Assembly: GCA_027486655.1 (NCBI GenBank)
Contig: JAIXOR010000024.1
Location: forward strand, 1-64,000
Direction of reading: 5' to 3'
Length of the DNA stretch: 64,000 nucleotides
Origin: Verrucomicrobiaceae bacterium
Lineage (GTDB): Bacteria; Verrucomicrobiota; Verrucomicrobiia; Verrucomicrobiales; Akkermansiaceae
Under the pieces are notes generated by a model. That model saw nothing but the letters and a program-made list of their open reading frames with translations. It did not search any database and had not been told where the DNA came from. Made by a program: the position numbers and the translations under genes. Each line of letters opens with the position of its first letter. The stretch's first letter is position 1. Shown in pieces: positions 53,849 through 63,001 of the stretch.

Positions 53849-56586
53849 GGAGATTCTAACGGAAAGACCTGGAATTCGTTGATGTTGATGGCATTCGAGG
53901 ACTCGGCGACGTTGAGCCGCACATGGGTGGCCTTCACCGGGGCGAACGCGATTTCTTTGTCCGATCCGATGGTGGTGCCGTTCGCCACTTCCTTCCATGC
54001 GCCGCCCTGTTTGACCTCGATGCTGAAGCGGCGGGTCTCCTTCCACTCAACTTCGGAAACGACGACTGAAGCGATCTCCACTTCTCCGCCGAGGTCAATT
54101 TCCAGCCATCCTGAGCGCGCGCCGTAGTCGGAAGCCCAGCGGGTCTTCGGATCGCCGTCGTTGGCGAGCTTGGCGTCATAGCCGGGTTCGGTGAACTGGC
54201 TGGATGCGGTGATCGGCTTGCCCTGGCCGAGCGAGGGCCGCGGCTTGAGCGGCTCCCATGCGGGGTGCTTGCCGAGCCAGTTGACGATGTCCTTCTTGCG
54301 CGACTCCGGGGTGACCTTGAGGGAAACCAGCTTGCCGCCCTTGAGCGAGGCCTCGACGAGGGTTTGGCCGGGTGCGTGAAGTTTGAAATCGACATCCCAC
54401 TCGACCGGCCAGGCCGGGAACAGATGGAGTTTTCCGTTAGAACCGGGCTCCGGTGCCAGCAGCATTTCCTGGACTCCGGTCATGCCTGCGCCGCCCCAGT
54501 TGAAGTCCGGCAGCCAGTCATGCCCCGGACCAAAAAACGCGGGGAAGCGGGCCTGCGGTGCAGCGGTGTTGGCCATCTTGTAGATCACGCGCTCCTTGGC
54601 CTTCTCCGGCGAGGCCAGCGCGGCCATGTTGGCAACGTTGGCCATCCACGAATAGTCCTGCTTGCAAAGCCGGGCGCGGTCCTCGGGCACGGTGTCCCAA
54701 GTGTCGCGTGCAAGCTGGATGGTCTCCGGCCGCGTGACGCCGACCAGACGATAAGGCCAGGCGGCATACATTTCGATAGGCTCCCACTTGTTGTAATCGG
54801 AGTTCCAGGTTTTCGCGGGCAGCAGCGCTTTCACCCCGCTGCGCCTTGCCACCGGCAGCGGTGGGATCGTCTTGCGGATCGATGCCAGCCGCGTGCGCAA
54901 CGCGGGCGGCAAGGATTTCAAACGGAGCAGGCCGTCCGTCACCGCAGTGAAGCCCGCCACGCCATCGATCGGATCGGTGGCGTCGCCCGCGAACTCAAGC
55001 CCGTTGGCTGGATACATCACGAGGTGGCCACTTTCATCGTGTTCCCTGCCGGCTCTCTTCTTCAGTTCGGAGCGATAGAAGCTGTCGTAGAACAAAACGG
55101 TGCCCGCGATCCATTCGAGATCCTTGCCGAGCGGGATGCCCATCACATCATGCGCCTGGAGATTCATCCACGCGTTCTCCACACCCATCGAGAAGTGATA
55201 GGTGAGGTGCGTGGCCCCGCAAAGACCATCCGGCCGCGGGCCGACCGGGCAAAGGCCCCAGATGTTCAGCGGTTCGGTGTAGGCGACGCCCTCCGCGCCC
55301 TGGTTCCTTGCACGATCCTCCGCGATCTTCGCTCGATCCCGATAAAAACGGGTGGTCGGCGAAAGCAGATCCGCGTCGCCATTCGCGAGTGTCGGCCAGC
55401 CGAGCCAGCGTTGGTTCTGGGCCATGAAGTGGCAGCCCATCCAGCGGCGGAAATCCGGCGTGATGGGCTCGCCTTCGAAGGTCGGCAGCTCGTCGTTGTT
55501 GTTACCCTTGATGCGGCCGTTGTTGTCGGTGGTGAAAATGCCACCGTTGAAAAGCAGCGGCAGTTCTCCATCGCGGTTGGCGGCCTGCATGTAGCGGAAG
55601 AGCTGATAGTTGCGACCGATCAGAAATCCAGGATCCACTCCTCCTGCCGCACGATTGATCACCACATGGCTGCGCGACCAGAACTCGTCCCAGCGTTTCG
55701 CCTCTTCTTTCCTCGCCGCCTCGCGCGCCTTGTCATCCAGCAAACGCTTCGCCTCCCCGGGCCATTTCTTCGGATCCGCGCCCACCTCGCCTTCGAGGCG
55801 CATGGTGACGAGGTGATTCTTCCTCGCCGCGGTGGTGCCGGTCCACGCCTTTCCATTCCAGAACTGCCAGCGCACTTCAGACTCCACCGGCTGGGACATG
55901 CCGCCATCCACGCAAACCGCGGCTCCGGAAACCCGCCCGACAGTGGTTTTCTCCGGCAGCGACTCCGGCCGACTTCCCTGGCCTTTCGCAAGGCCCGCCA
56001 AATCGATCGGATAATCGTCATTGCGATGGAACCACAGGAAGCCGCTTGCGGATGCGCTGACCTGGTCACCAGTGAAGGTGGTCTTGGCTCCCATCATGTC
56101 GTTGCGGATTCCGTCCTTGGTCTTCTCGCGCCAGGTGCCGTAGGCCACCTCCAGCGGCGCGGCGGTTGCGGAGTTCGACTCGTATACCAGGGTCTCGCCG
56201 GCGAACCATAGCCTTGCCTTGAAGTCCGCCTGCTGGATCGTGATCGCGCCGCTGGCGGGATCGAGCTCCTGTGAGAAGCCTTCCCCGCCGAGCGAAAGAC
56301 CCTTCGGTGTCAGGCGGATGCACCCCAGCTTCAAAAGCCGGCCTTGTTCGTCATATGCGCCGTTGTGGGCGAGATAGAGCCAGATTGATCCATCCTGCAC
56401 CCAGACATTCGCCCCGGCACCGAATCGGCCTGATAGAGGCATCGAATCGACCGAATCGATCGACGGCGTGGTCCAGGTGATCCTGTAGGACTCCGGCGCG
56501 GCCATGGACGGATTCGATATCATGGCAAATGCCAGAAGGATTCCCTTGAGGAATCCGAAACTTGGTTTTTGGAATGGGTGTTGCAT
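53845..56586 (-). CDS. DUF5703-type GH95-related protein with discoidin-like C-terminus
   Basis: This 913-residue protein has a signal peptide (about 1-29), then a DUF5703-type N-terminal beta domain (DSVDSMPLSGRFGAGANVWV, DEQGRLLKLGCIRLTPKG). A large (alpha/alpha)6 barrel (about 310-770) follows, with FNGGIFTTDN, NDELPTFEGEPITPDFRRW and DYSWMANVANMAAL. An F5/8 type C module fills about 795-913 (NDGDPKTRWASDYGARSGWL). DUF5703 proteins are related to GH95 alpha-fucosidases and alpha-galactosidases, but the catalytic residues cannot be placed with certainty. It is the first gene of a four-gene set linked by ATGA overlaps, and motif B lies upstream of it. Confidence 0.85.
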   Translation of the reverse strand: MQHPFQKPSFGFLKGILLAFAMISNPSMAAPESYRITWTTPSIDSVDSMPLSGRFGAGANVWVQDGSIWLYLAHNGAYDEQGRLLKLGCIRLTPKGLSLGGEGFSQELDPASGAITIQQADFKARLWFAGETLVYESNSATAAPLEVAYGTWREKTKDGIRNDMMGAKTTFTGDQVSASASGFLWFHRNDDYPIDLAGLAKGQGSRPESLPEKTTVGRVSGAAVCVDGGMSQPVESEVRWQFWNGKAWTGTTAARKNHLVTMRLEGEVGADPKKWPGEAKRLLDDKAREAARKEEAKRWDEFWSRSHVVINRAAGGVDPGFLIGRNYQLFRYMQAANRDGELPLLFNGGIFTTDNNGRIKGNNNDELPTFEGEPITPDFRRWMGCHFMAQNQRWLGWPTLANGDADLLSPTTRFYRDRAKIAEDRARNQGAEGVAYTEPLNIWGLCPVGPRPDGLCGATHLTYHFSMGVENAWMNLQAHDVMGIPLGKDLEWIAGTVLFYDSFYRSELKKRAGREHDESGHLVMYPANGLEFAGDATDPIDGVAGFTAVTDGLLRLKSLPPALRTRLASIRKTIPPLPVARRSGVKALLPAKTWNSDYNKWEPIEMYAAWPYRLVGVTRPETIQLARDTWDTVPEDRARLCKQDYSWMANVANMAALASPEKAKERVIYKMANTAAPQARFPAFFGPGHDWLPDFNWGGAGMTGVQEMLLAPEPGSNGKLHLFPAWPVEWDVDFKLHAPGQTLVEASLKGGKLVSLKVTPESRKKDIVNWLGKHPAWEPLKPRPSLGQGKPITASSQFTEPGYDAKLANDGDPKTRWASDYGARSGWLEIDLGGEVEIASVVVSEVEWKETRRFSIEVKQGGAWKEVANGTTIGSDKEIAFAPVKATHVRLNVAESSNAININEFQVFPLESP

Positions 56587-56710
56587 CGATGGAAGTGTGA
56601 TGGGTAGAGATGGATAATCGAAACCGGCGGGCCCGTGTCCGGGATGGAGGGATGAGGCGATCAGGTTAAGCTTCTTGCCGGTCTATTTTACGAAACGCCC
56701 CCGTTCACAT

Positions 56711-56742
56711 TGCATGGACTTTTGCGGCATTTGCATGCACTT
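56711..56742. promoter_or_regulatory. conserved 30-bp motif, site B
   Basis: It reads ATGGACTTTTGCGG, seven bases, then CATGCAC and a CGG two bases on. It shares at least 22 of about 30 positions with site A at 12896-12925, including the 15-base spacing between ATGGA and CATG. It lies about 127 bases before the ATG at 56586, in the only long gap (56587-56964) of this part of the locus. The rest of that gap shows a 10-bp palindrome, GCCACGTGGC, near 56939 and no gene. Confidence 0.5.
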
Positions 56743-56964
56743 CGGGCATTCCATCTCCAAGAGGACATCGAACCGCCACACGGCGCTTGCGAAACACGCT
56801 CCTAGATCACCAGGACACTTGATCGGCCGCCGTGAAAGCAACAGGCGGTTTCGACGATCCGGTGGAAAGCAGGCTTGGGTTGATGATCCCAGTCCCAAAG
56901 CAAGGGATGGTTGGATCGCCGAAAGGGAAAGTGGTTCAGCCACGTGGCACCATCATAGTTTCCA

Positions 56965-59943
56965 TCAATCGTTTCCGCTGCCATTCTTCCGCAAAAAAGC
57001 GCGGATCTTCGATGTCCCTGAAGGAACCTGAATCCCCGCATTCCGTCCGATGATGGTCATACTGATAGAGTTTCCGTTCAGTGTGATCGGACTTCCGCCA
57101 AGGTCCGGCAGTCGCAGATCTCCCGTGCATCCGGATGGCACGGTGAATTCAAGTTCCCAAGCGCCATCGCGGATCGTCCACGCCATCGGGACCGGACCAA
57201 ATGGCGTGACGACCACGCCGCGCGCGCTGGTCAGGTCGCCGGGGCGCGGGTTCAGGACGATGCGTTTTTCTTCGAGCGGATGCTCGACGCGCACGCCTAA
57301 CAGATACGAGCTGAGGAAGAAGGCGGGCACCGCGCCATAATTGTGGCAGGACTCGCTCATGCCGCCGCCCTGGTCATTGACGAAGGACTCGCTGAGCGTG
57401 CCGGCGTCCTGGAGAAAGCGGACCATGTTACCCCAGCGCGCGCGGATTTCGGACAGCGCGAGGAGATCCGCTTCCGGCGTGTTCATTCGGTAGAGCTCGG
57501 TGAAGGCCCAATAGAACATGATGGGCATGGCGAGGCCGGAGCGATTGCCTAACAGCTCACGGAAATCCGCCTTGAGGCCGACGGTCAGTTCGGGGCCGGG
57601 ATTTCGGAAGTTCGCGAGGAACCACCTGCGGACGGCGGCGATGCGCGCCGGCGGAACGATGCCGCTGTAAAGAACCATCAGCTGAGCGTGCACCGAGGGC
57701 GGGAGCTTCTCACCATCGAGGAAACCGGCGCTGTAGGCTTGTTCGCGCTCGTCCCAGAGCGTGGCGTTGAAAGCGCTGGCGAGTGCATCGGCGGCATCCT
57801 GATAGCGCGCGCCGTTTTCGCCGAGTCGCCCGGCCAGCCACGCGGCATCGCGCAGGGCGTGGTGGAGGAAGGCATTGACGGTCGTGCCCTCGCAGCTGAG
57901 GTAGGCGATGGGATTGTCGAAGGACGTGTATTCGCGTGCCTTCAACAAACCACGCGGGGTGACGCGCGCCAAGAACCAGTCCAACTGCCGGACGAGCGTC
58001 GGCCACATCTGACGGGTGAAGGCGTCGTCGCCGGTGAGTTCGTGGTGCCAGCGCAACGACTCGATCCATTGCAGCGCGTAGTCGTCGATGAAATGGTGCG
58101 GGTCCTCCGCACCGCGATCGGTCGGAAAAGTGCCGGGAAGCCGGCCGTCGGGCATTTGGCAGACGGCGGCATCGATCAGAAGTTTCCGCAGCGTGCGCGG
58201 GTCGGGATGGAGGTGGTCGCCCTTGCCGTCCGGTCCAGCGGCGGCGACGCGCATCGTGTGAAAACTCGCCTTGCTGCCATCCTGCACCCACTCGTTGCGC
58301 TCGCGTGCGTCGGAGCCATGGGCGTCGTCAGTGGTGACCTCAACGGTGCGGACGGCCATTTCCCAAAGCCGGGTGAGCATCGGGTCGCTGCACTCGAAAC
58401 TGCCGATCCGCTCGTAGGGATATCGGCGCTCGGTCATGCGAATTCCTAACAGCTTCACGCGTCCCGACAGGCAGCGGACGGTCACGTAGCGGGCGCACCA
58501 TTGGTCGGCGGCGAGCAACGTCTGGCGGCCGGCGCGGGCGGTGTAGGTGGTGCCGATGCCGTAGCTTTCCGCCGGTTTGCCATCGACGAAGCGCAGCGCG
58601 TATTCGAGCTGCAAAGTGCTGCCTTCGTCAGCATCGAGCTCAATGGTCGGATAGGCCATCGCCATGCGACCGAGATCGATCACGATGAGGTCCTCCGCGG
58701 CACCGCGGTGGGCCGGGTGGATGTTACTGGAGGAAAGCGAAGAGAAACCACCGAACTCGCGGCTGGTTTTCCAGTCGTCGGGCACAGCACCGGTCGCGGC
58801 AAGGAAATCCTTGGTGCCGAGGATGTGGTTGCCCTGGTTGATCATCGACACGAACAAGCCAGCCGTCTTGTCACCGTTCTCCAGGTCCTCGGCTTCGATC
58901 GCGAGCACGTCGCCATCGGCCAGATCGAGGGTGCCGGTCCAGCCAGTCGTCACGTCCTCGCCACGAGCGATTTCGCGGCCGTTGTGGTAAAGCGTGAAGC
59001 GGTTGTCGCAGCGGACCATCAACGAGGATCCGTGGCCGACGCCGAAGCCGGCGATGTTCCAGACGGACTTGAAACGAATCCGCTTGGCGGCTTCCGGCGC
59101 CCACATCCAGGTGCCGGAAAAACCGCCGGGAAAGCTCCACGGGCGGGTCCCGCCGGAGCGGAGTTCCAGCGGGAGACTCTCGCCGAGCGGCCTGCCATCG
59201 GGCATGCGGCGCATGGCTGTGAGATCTTCCTCGCGACACAGCGGCGTGCTGCGCGGGTGGAAGTCGCCCCAGGCCGCGCCATCGATGGCGATGCTATTCT
59301 GCCAGGCCGAGTCGTCAAAGTCCGGCGAAGTCCAATCGCCGGGGCGCTTGCGGCCGTCGATCACGTCCGGAATCGAGCTCCACGCGCCCGGCGAGGGCTG
59401 GTATTCGGTCTCGGCACTGGATTTCCAATCCGGCCCGCTGCGCAGGATTTCCCTGCCATCGTTCTCTAACAGAACCGCCAGACCGGGCCGGTGGCGGATG
59501 ATGCGTCCGCTCGTGGCCCCGGCGTAGTGGTGGACGAGGACGACGATCGTATTGCGCCCGGCGCGCAGGTGGGTTGCCATATCAAGCGTGTCGTATTCCG
59601 GGCGATCCGGATGAAAACGTGAGGGACCGCGCAGCACATGGTGTCCGTTGACCCAGAGCAGATATCGAGAGTCAGCGAAGAGATGGAGCAGGAAAACTCC
59701 GGGTTCCCGATCGAGATCAAAACTCCTGCGAAAGGCAACGTAAGCCTGAGTTCCCGAGGGCGCCGCGGGAGACCAGATCATGGAGGATTGGAGGCGCGAA
59801 GCAGTGGTTTCCGCATTCATGGAAGACAGTGGCAACATGACGATCGGCAAAGTTTCAATCAATTTCCGAATATGAAACCGGCCAGAGAATGACCATTGGG
59901 CCAAACATCGGAACGGTTTATGGCAGAGGCTTGGATTCAGCAT
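56965..59943 (-). CDS. GH78-like alpha-L-rhamnosidase family protein
   Basis: This protein of up to 992 residues has the rhamnosidase series: galactose-binding-like beta domains (LLHLFADSRYLLWVNGHHV, about 85-103), a middle domain, and a six-hairpin barrel (about 520-880). A C-terminal beta domain has SARGVVVTPFGPVPMAW. At the catalytic spot it reads GSDARERNEWVQDG instead of the usual TDCPQRDERLGWLGD, keeping the Glu-Arg, Trp and Asp spacing. Rhamnosidase is the best guess, with a changed specificity possible. The start is uncertain: an ATG at 59838 also fits, and neither gives a strong signal peptide, although PIVMLPLSSMNAE is mildly hydrophobic. Confidence 0.85.
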   Translation of the reverse strand: MLNPSLCHKPFRCLAQWSFSGRFHIRKLIETLPIVMLPLSSMNAETTASRLQSSMIWSPAAPSGTQAYVAFRRSFDLDREPGVFLLHLFADSRYLLWVNGHHVLRGPSRFHPDRPEYDTLDMATHLRAGRNTIVVLVHHYAGATSGRIIRHRPGLAVLLENDGREILRSGPDWKSSAETEYQPSPGAWSSIPDVIDGRKRPGDWTSPDFDDSAWQNSIAIDGAAWGDFHPRSTPLCREEDLTAMRRMPDGRPLGESLPLELRSGGTRPWSFPGGFSGTWMWAPEAAKRIRFKSVWNIAGFGVGHGSSLMVRCDNRFTLYHNGREIARGEDVTTGWTGTLDLADGDVLAIEAEDLENGDKTAGLFVSMINQGNHILGTKDFLAATGAVPDDWKTSREFGGFSSLSSSNIHPAHRGAAEDLIVIDLGRMAMAYPTIELDADEGSTLQLEYALRFVDGKPAESYGIGTTYTARAGRQTLLAADQWCARYVTVRCLSGRVKLLGIRMTERRYPYERIGSFECSDPMLTRLWEMAVRTVEVTTDDAHGSDARERNEWVQDGSKASFHTMRVAAAGPDGKGDHLHPDPRTLRKLLIDAAVCQMPDGRLPGTFPTDRGAEDPHHFIDDYALQWIESLRWHHELTGDDAFTRQMWPTLVRQLDWFLARVTPRGLLKAREYTSFDNPIAYLSCEGTTVNAFLHHALRDAAWLAGRLGENGARYQDAADALASAFNATLWDEREQAYSAGFLDGEKLPPSVHAQLMVLYSGIVPPARIAAVRRWFLANFRNPGPELTVGLKADFRELLGNRSGLAMPIMFYWAFTELYRMNTPEADLLALSEIRARWGNMVRFLQDAGTLSESFVNDQGGGMSESCHNYGAVPAFFLSSYLLGVRVEHPLEEKRIVLNPRPGDLTSARGVVVTPFGPVPMAWTIRDGAWELEFTVPSGCTGDLRLPDLGGSPITLNGNSISMTIIGRNAGIQVPSGTSKIRAFLRKNGSGND

Positions 59944-59985
59944 CCTTTGTTATCTTAGATCGAAAGATGGAGTGCATACGATTCA

Positions 59986-60012
59986 GATGGAATTTGCCAA
60001 TTTTTCATGAAC
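59986..60012. promoter_or_regulatory. possible weak third copy of the conserved motif, site C
   Basis: ATGGAATTTGCC and, one base short of the usual spacing, CATGAAC resemble sites A and B. It lies about 45 bases before the ATG at 59943. With one gap and several mismatches this may be chance. Confidence 0.25.
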
Positions 60013-60055
60013 CTCAGCATCCGTGTTTGCCATATCGTTCCACGACTCGAAGGAG

Positions 60056-62992
60056 TCACCGAACCGGCATGATCTCAACCACAAAACTTTCATTATCGAT
60101 CGAGCAAGAAGTCATGACCGGCCGAGGATTGCCGGACAATCTGAAAAAACGTGCCTTCCCACCCAAAGGGGCTGTGATCCGATTGCGGGAAAGATCCACG
60201 ACTGCTTCGGGCGCATCCGAAAAGCCCGTAGCTGGATGCAGTGACGACTGGACCTTGAATGGTTGCTCCGGCCCGAAGGCTTCCAACTCGCCGAACTGCA
60301 TCGCGTAGCGTCCTCCGTCCGAAGGGTTGGAGCGCAGATTCGTGGCTTCCACTCGGACGTAGCGCGCGACGCTTGCGGCAAACGGATAAGTCTGCGCTGC
60401 GTTCGGCAAAGGTTGACCGGTGATGTCGGCAATCACATTCCAGTTCGTGCCATCGCCGGAAATCAGAATCCTGAAGTCCACCGGAAAGCCGATGCCGATA
60501 CTGCCCGCATCATTGCGGGGATAAAGGCGGATCCTATCCAAGAGGAAACCCGCACCCAGATCCACTTGCAACCAGACCGGACGATTAAACGATGTGGTTT
60601 TCGAGCTCCATCCATGATTCGCCACCGACCAGTTTGCCGGGCTGGGCTGCGCGCTTGTGACACCATCCACCAGATGACGCAGTCCCCATGGAACCCGGAC
60701 CCCAAGGCCACCGTCCTCGATCGAATCGGTAGCAGTGACCTGCCTGTTCCATGCGAAGTTTGGTGGTGGAAGGCTTGAGGGAGCGATATCGAGGCGAATC
60801 AATGTATGGGTGTCATTCCAGTTCACTCCGGTCGGCAGAGTCAAACCCAGTCCGGATGGAGACTGCGAAAGGCCGACGGCAACACCACCTGCAAACAAGC
60901 GGGCGGCGGAATACATCGTTCCATCGGCTGGCGGAGGCAGTGCGAGTGTCCGACCAGCAGGCGGATTGAGCACATGCAGATACTCCACCTTTCCATCGAG
61001 AGAGCGGGTGACGGCCACGCCATTCGGCAGGTTTGATAAAAACACACCTTCATTCACCGGATAGGCGGGGCTCGGACGAATGCCGCGCAGGGATTCCCTG
61101 ACAGCTTGCACGCGGTTTCCCAGGTCTGCAAAAGCCTCCGCCACCCCGTTTTCCCACGAGCCATCGACGTAGGGGCTCGCCGCCCATTGCACTCCGGGGC
61201 CGTCGGTGCCTGCCGCGGCCTGGAGCACGGAATAGCGGAACATCTGACGTCCGGTGAGGCGTGCCAACCCGCCACTCGGCGGTGTGATCGTGGCCCAGTG
61301 GAAACCCTGAACGATTGCGGCGACGCGGCGATAGGCAGGCCAGGTTTCGATGTTGTAGTCGGTCTCGGGCCGCGAATTCCATGGATCGAGCCAGGACGGC
61401 CGCCAAACCTCCTTGAGGCCGAGCTCACAGGTGTCGTTCGGACCCGCGAGTCCCGTCAGGCTGAGGCCGGGACGTCGTGAGAGAATCGTGGCCCGCAGCC
61501 GGGGAAGATCGAGCTTCCCGGCCCAACGCGGATCGCTTGACATGCCGAACTCGCTGTCGAATCCGATGCCGACGATGTCGTCGCCGTAGCGTTCGACGAT
61601 TTCCGCATGCACGTCGTTCACGAAGTCGTTCCACTTCCGGTAGCCGTTGGTGGGATCATTGAATCCTAACAGAGTCTGTTGCTCCGGGGAATAGTCATGT
61701 CCGTCCAACGGGTGGGTGAACAGATAGATCTTGATACCCCGCGCCTTGAAAGCGGCGATTTGTTCGCCGATCAGATCGCGTTTCGAGGTGAAACCAGGTC
61801 CACGCCAGGCGTCGAGCGCGGCGCACGGATGCAGTGTGGTGCCCGCTCCATGAAAATCCATGAGCACGACGTGATCGAAACCAAAGGCCTTCACCTGATC
61901 CGCGATGGCGATGACATCCGCGCTATCGGCGAATTGATTCATCGTGGTCGCCCGGCTGCCATCGCGGAAGACGATGGGGTTCGGCGTGCCGTCCGGCATT
62001 CCGGTCCAAGTGATGAAAAGTCCCTGTCGCAGGCGGAAATTGTCGGCGTAGGTCCGGTAAGGTTCCTTGGCTCGCGCGGCTGGCACATACACCGGAATGC
62101 GGATGGTCTCCGCTCTGGCTCCGTCCGAGTTCCGAACGACCTCGAACACCAGATCCACCACGGTGGCGGATTCAGGAGGGACGATTACTCCATTCGTACC
62201 GATCACCCCGGGCGCGGAGGATGTCTTCAATACCACCTGATATCCGGACGGGACCGCCGGATAGGTCAGCGCGGTCGCACCACGGCTCGGTGTGGAAACC
62301 GTGCGGATGCCATCGGCCAGATTCGCGACCGCATCATCGTTCAGGGAGGTCAGTGAAAAATCATCCACCCAACCGGTTCCTCCGCCACTGCCGATGCCGA
62401 TGGAGGAAACGGCGGGACCATTTCCTCCAAACGCCTGCGGACCTGAGACGGTGTTTCCATCCACTTTGAACTCGAACGTCCAGTTTGCCCGCGATGCGGG
62501 CCTGGTATCGAGAATGATGGAGAGGACCCGCTCGGCGGAAAAGACCCCTGCGTTTCCGCCAGGAAAGGCTTGGAGCTGATGGGTTGCGTCGGACTGGTGA
62601 CGCAACAACATCCAAGCCGGGGGATTGTTGGCGGTGTGCCAGGCATGATTGACACTGAAACCATCAGCAAACCCGAGGGCCAACCATTCATACGCCGGAT
62701 TGGCCGCGGTGCAATTCATCCGGACACTCAATGTGTAGCAATTGCCGGCCCGGGGCTTGAAGGGTAGGAATGCTGCGGAAGCTGGGGCCGAAACCGTGGC
62801 CCGGTTTCCATCCGTCCCCCAGTTGCCCGAAGCAATCCAATACGATCCGCCAGCGTTCGGCAAAGTGTTGTTCAACAACCCTGTCCGGGAAAAGCTGTCC
62901 TGATAGATCACATGATTCGCCGATGCCTTTTCAAGAGCCAGCAATCCGGCAAGCAGAAAGGAAACGGTCAGAAGTGATTGGATTCGGGTCAT
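60056..62992 (-). CDS. divergent GH29-like protein with LamG-like and discoidin-like modules
   Basis: This 978-residue protein has a signal peptide (about 1-25), a LamG-like beta-sandwich (about 27-215), an Ig-like linker (about 220-305) and a GH29-like barrel (about 310-650). VVLMDFHGAGTTLHP (375-389) stands where KHHDGF would be. KIYLFTHPLDGHDY (421-434) matches the YTHPYQP strand of the PATR-linked group, and DIVGIGFDSEFG gives the nucleophile candidate Asp479. A beta domain with EYLHVLNPPAGRTLALPPPA is shared with the PATR-linked enzymes. A discoidin-like module covers about 755-890. It is therefore a relative of 9575, 17502 and 28259 without the beta-repeat frame. Confidence 0.87.
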   Translation of the reverse strand: MTRIQSLLTVSFLLAGLLALEKASANHVIYQDSFSRTGLLNNTLPNAGGSYWIASGNWGTDGNRATVSAPASAAFLPFKPRAGNCYTLSVRMNCTAANPAYEWLALGFADGFSVNHAWHTANNPPAWMLLRHQSDATHQLQAFPGGNAGVFSAERVLSIILDTRPASRANWTFEFKVDGNTVSGPQAFGGNGPAVSSIGIGSGGGTGWVDDFSLTSLNDDAVANLADGIRTVSTPSRGATALTYPAVPSGYQVVLKTSSAPGVIGTNGVIVPPESATVVDLVFEVVRNSDGARAETIRIPVYVPAARAKEPYRTYADNFRLRQGLFITWTGMPDGTPNPIVFRDGSRATTMNQFADSADVIAIADQVKAFGFDHVVLMDFHGAGTTLHPCAALDAWRGPGFTSKRDLIGEQIAAFKARGIKIYLFTHPLDGHDYSPEQQTLLGFNDPTNGYRKWNDFVNDVHAEIVERYGDDIVGIGFDSEFGMSSDPRWAGKLDLPRLRATILSRRPGLSLTGLAGPNDTCELGLKEVWRPSWLDPWNSRPETDYNIETWPAYRRVAAIVQGFHWATITPPSGGLARLTGRQMFRYSVLQAAAGTDGPGVQWAASPYVDGSWENGVAEAFADLGNRVQAVRESLRGIRPSPAYPVNEGVFLSNLPNGVAVTRSLDGKVEYLHVLNPPAGRTLALPPPADGTMYSAARLFAGGVAVGLSQSPSGLGLTLPTGVNWNDTHTLIRLDIAPSSLPPPNFAWNRQVTATDSIEDGGLGVRVPWGLRHLVDGVTSAQPSPANWSVANHGWSSKTTSFNRPVWLQVDLGAGFLLDRIRLYPRNDAGSIGIGFPVDFRILISGDGTNWNVIADITGQPLPNAAQTYPFAASVARYVRVEATNLRSNPSDGGRYAMQFGELEAFGPEQPFKVQSSLHPATGFSDAPEAVVDLSRNRITAPLGGKARFFRLSGNPRPVMTSCSIDNESFVVEIMPVR

Positions 62993-63001
62993 GGAATCGC
63001 C

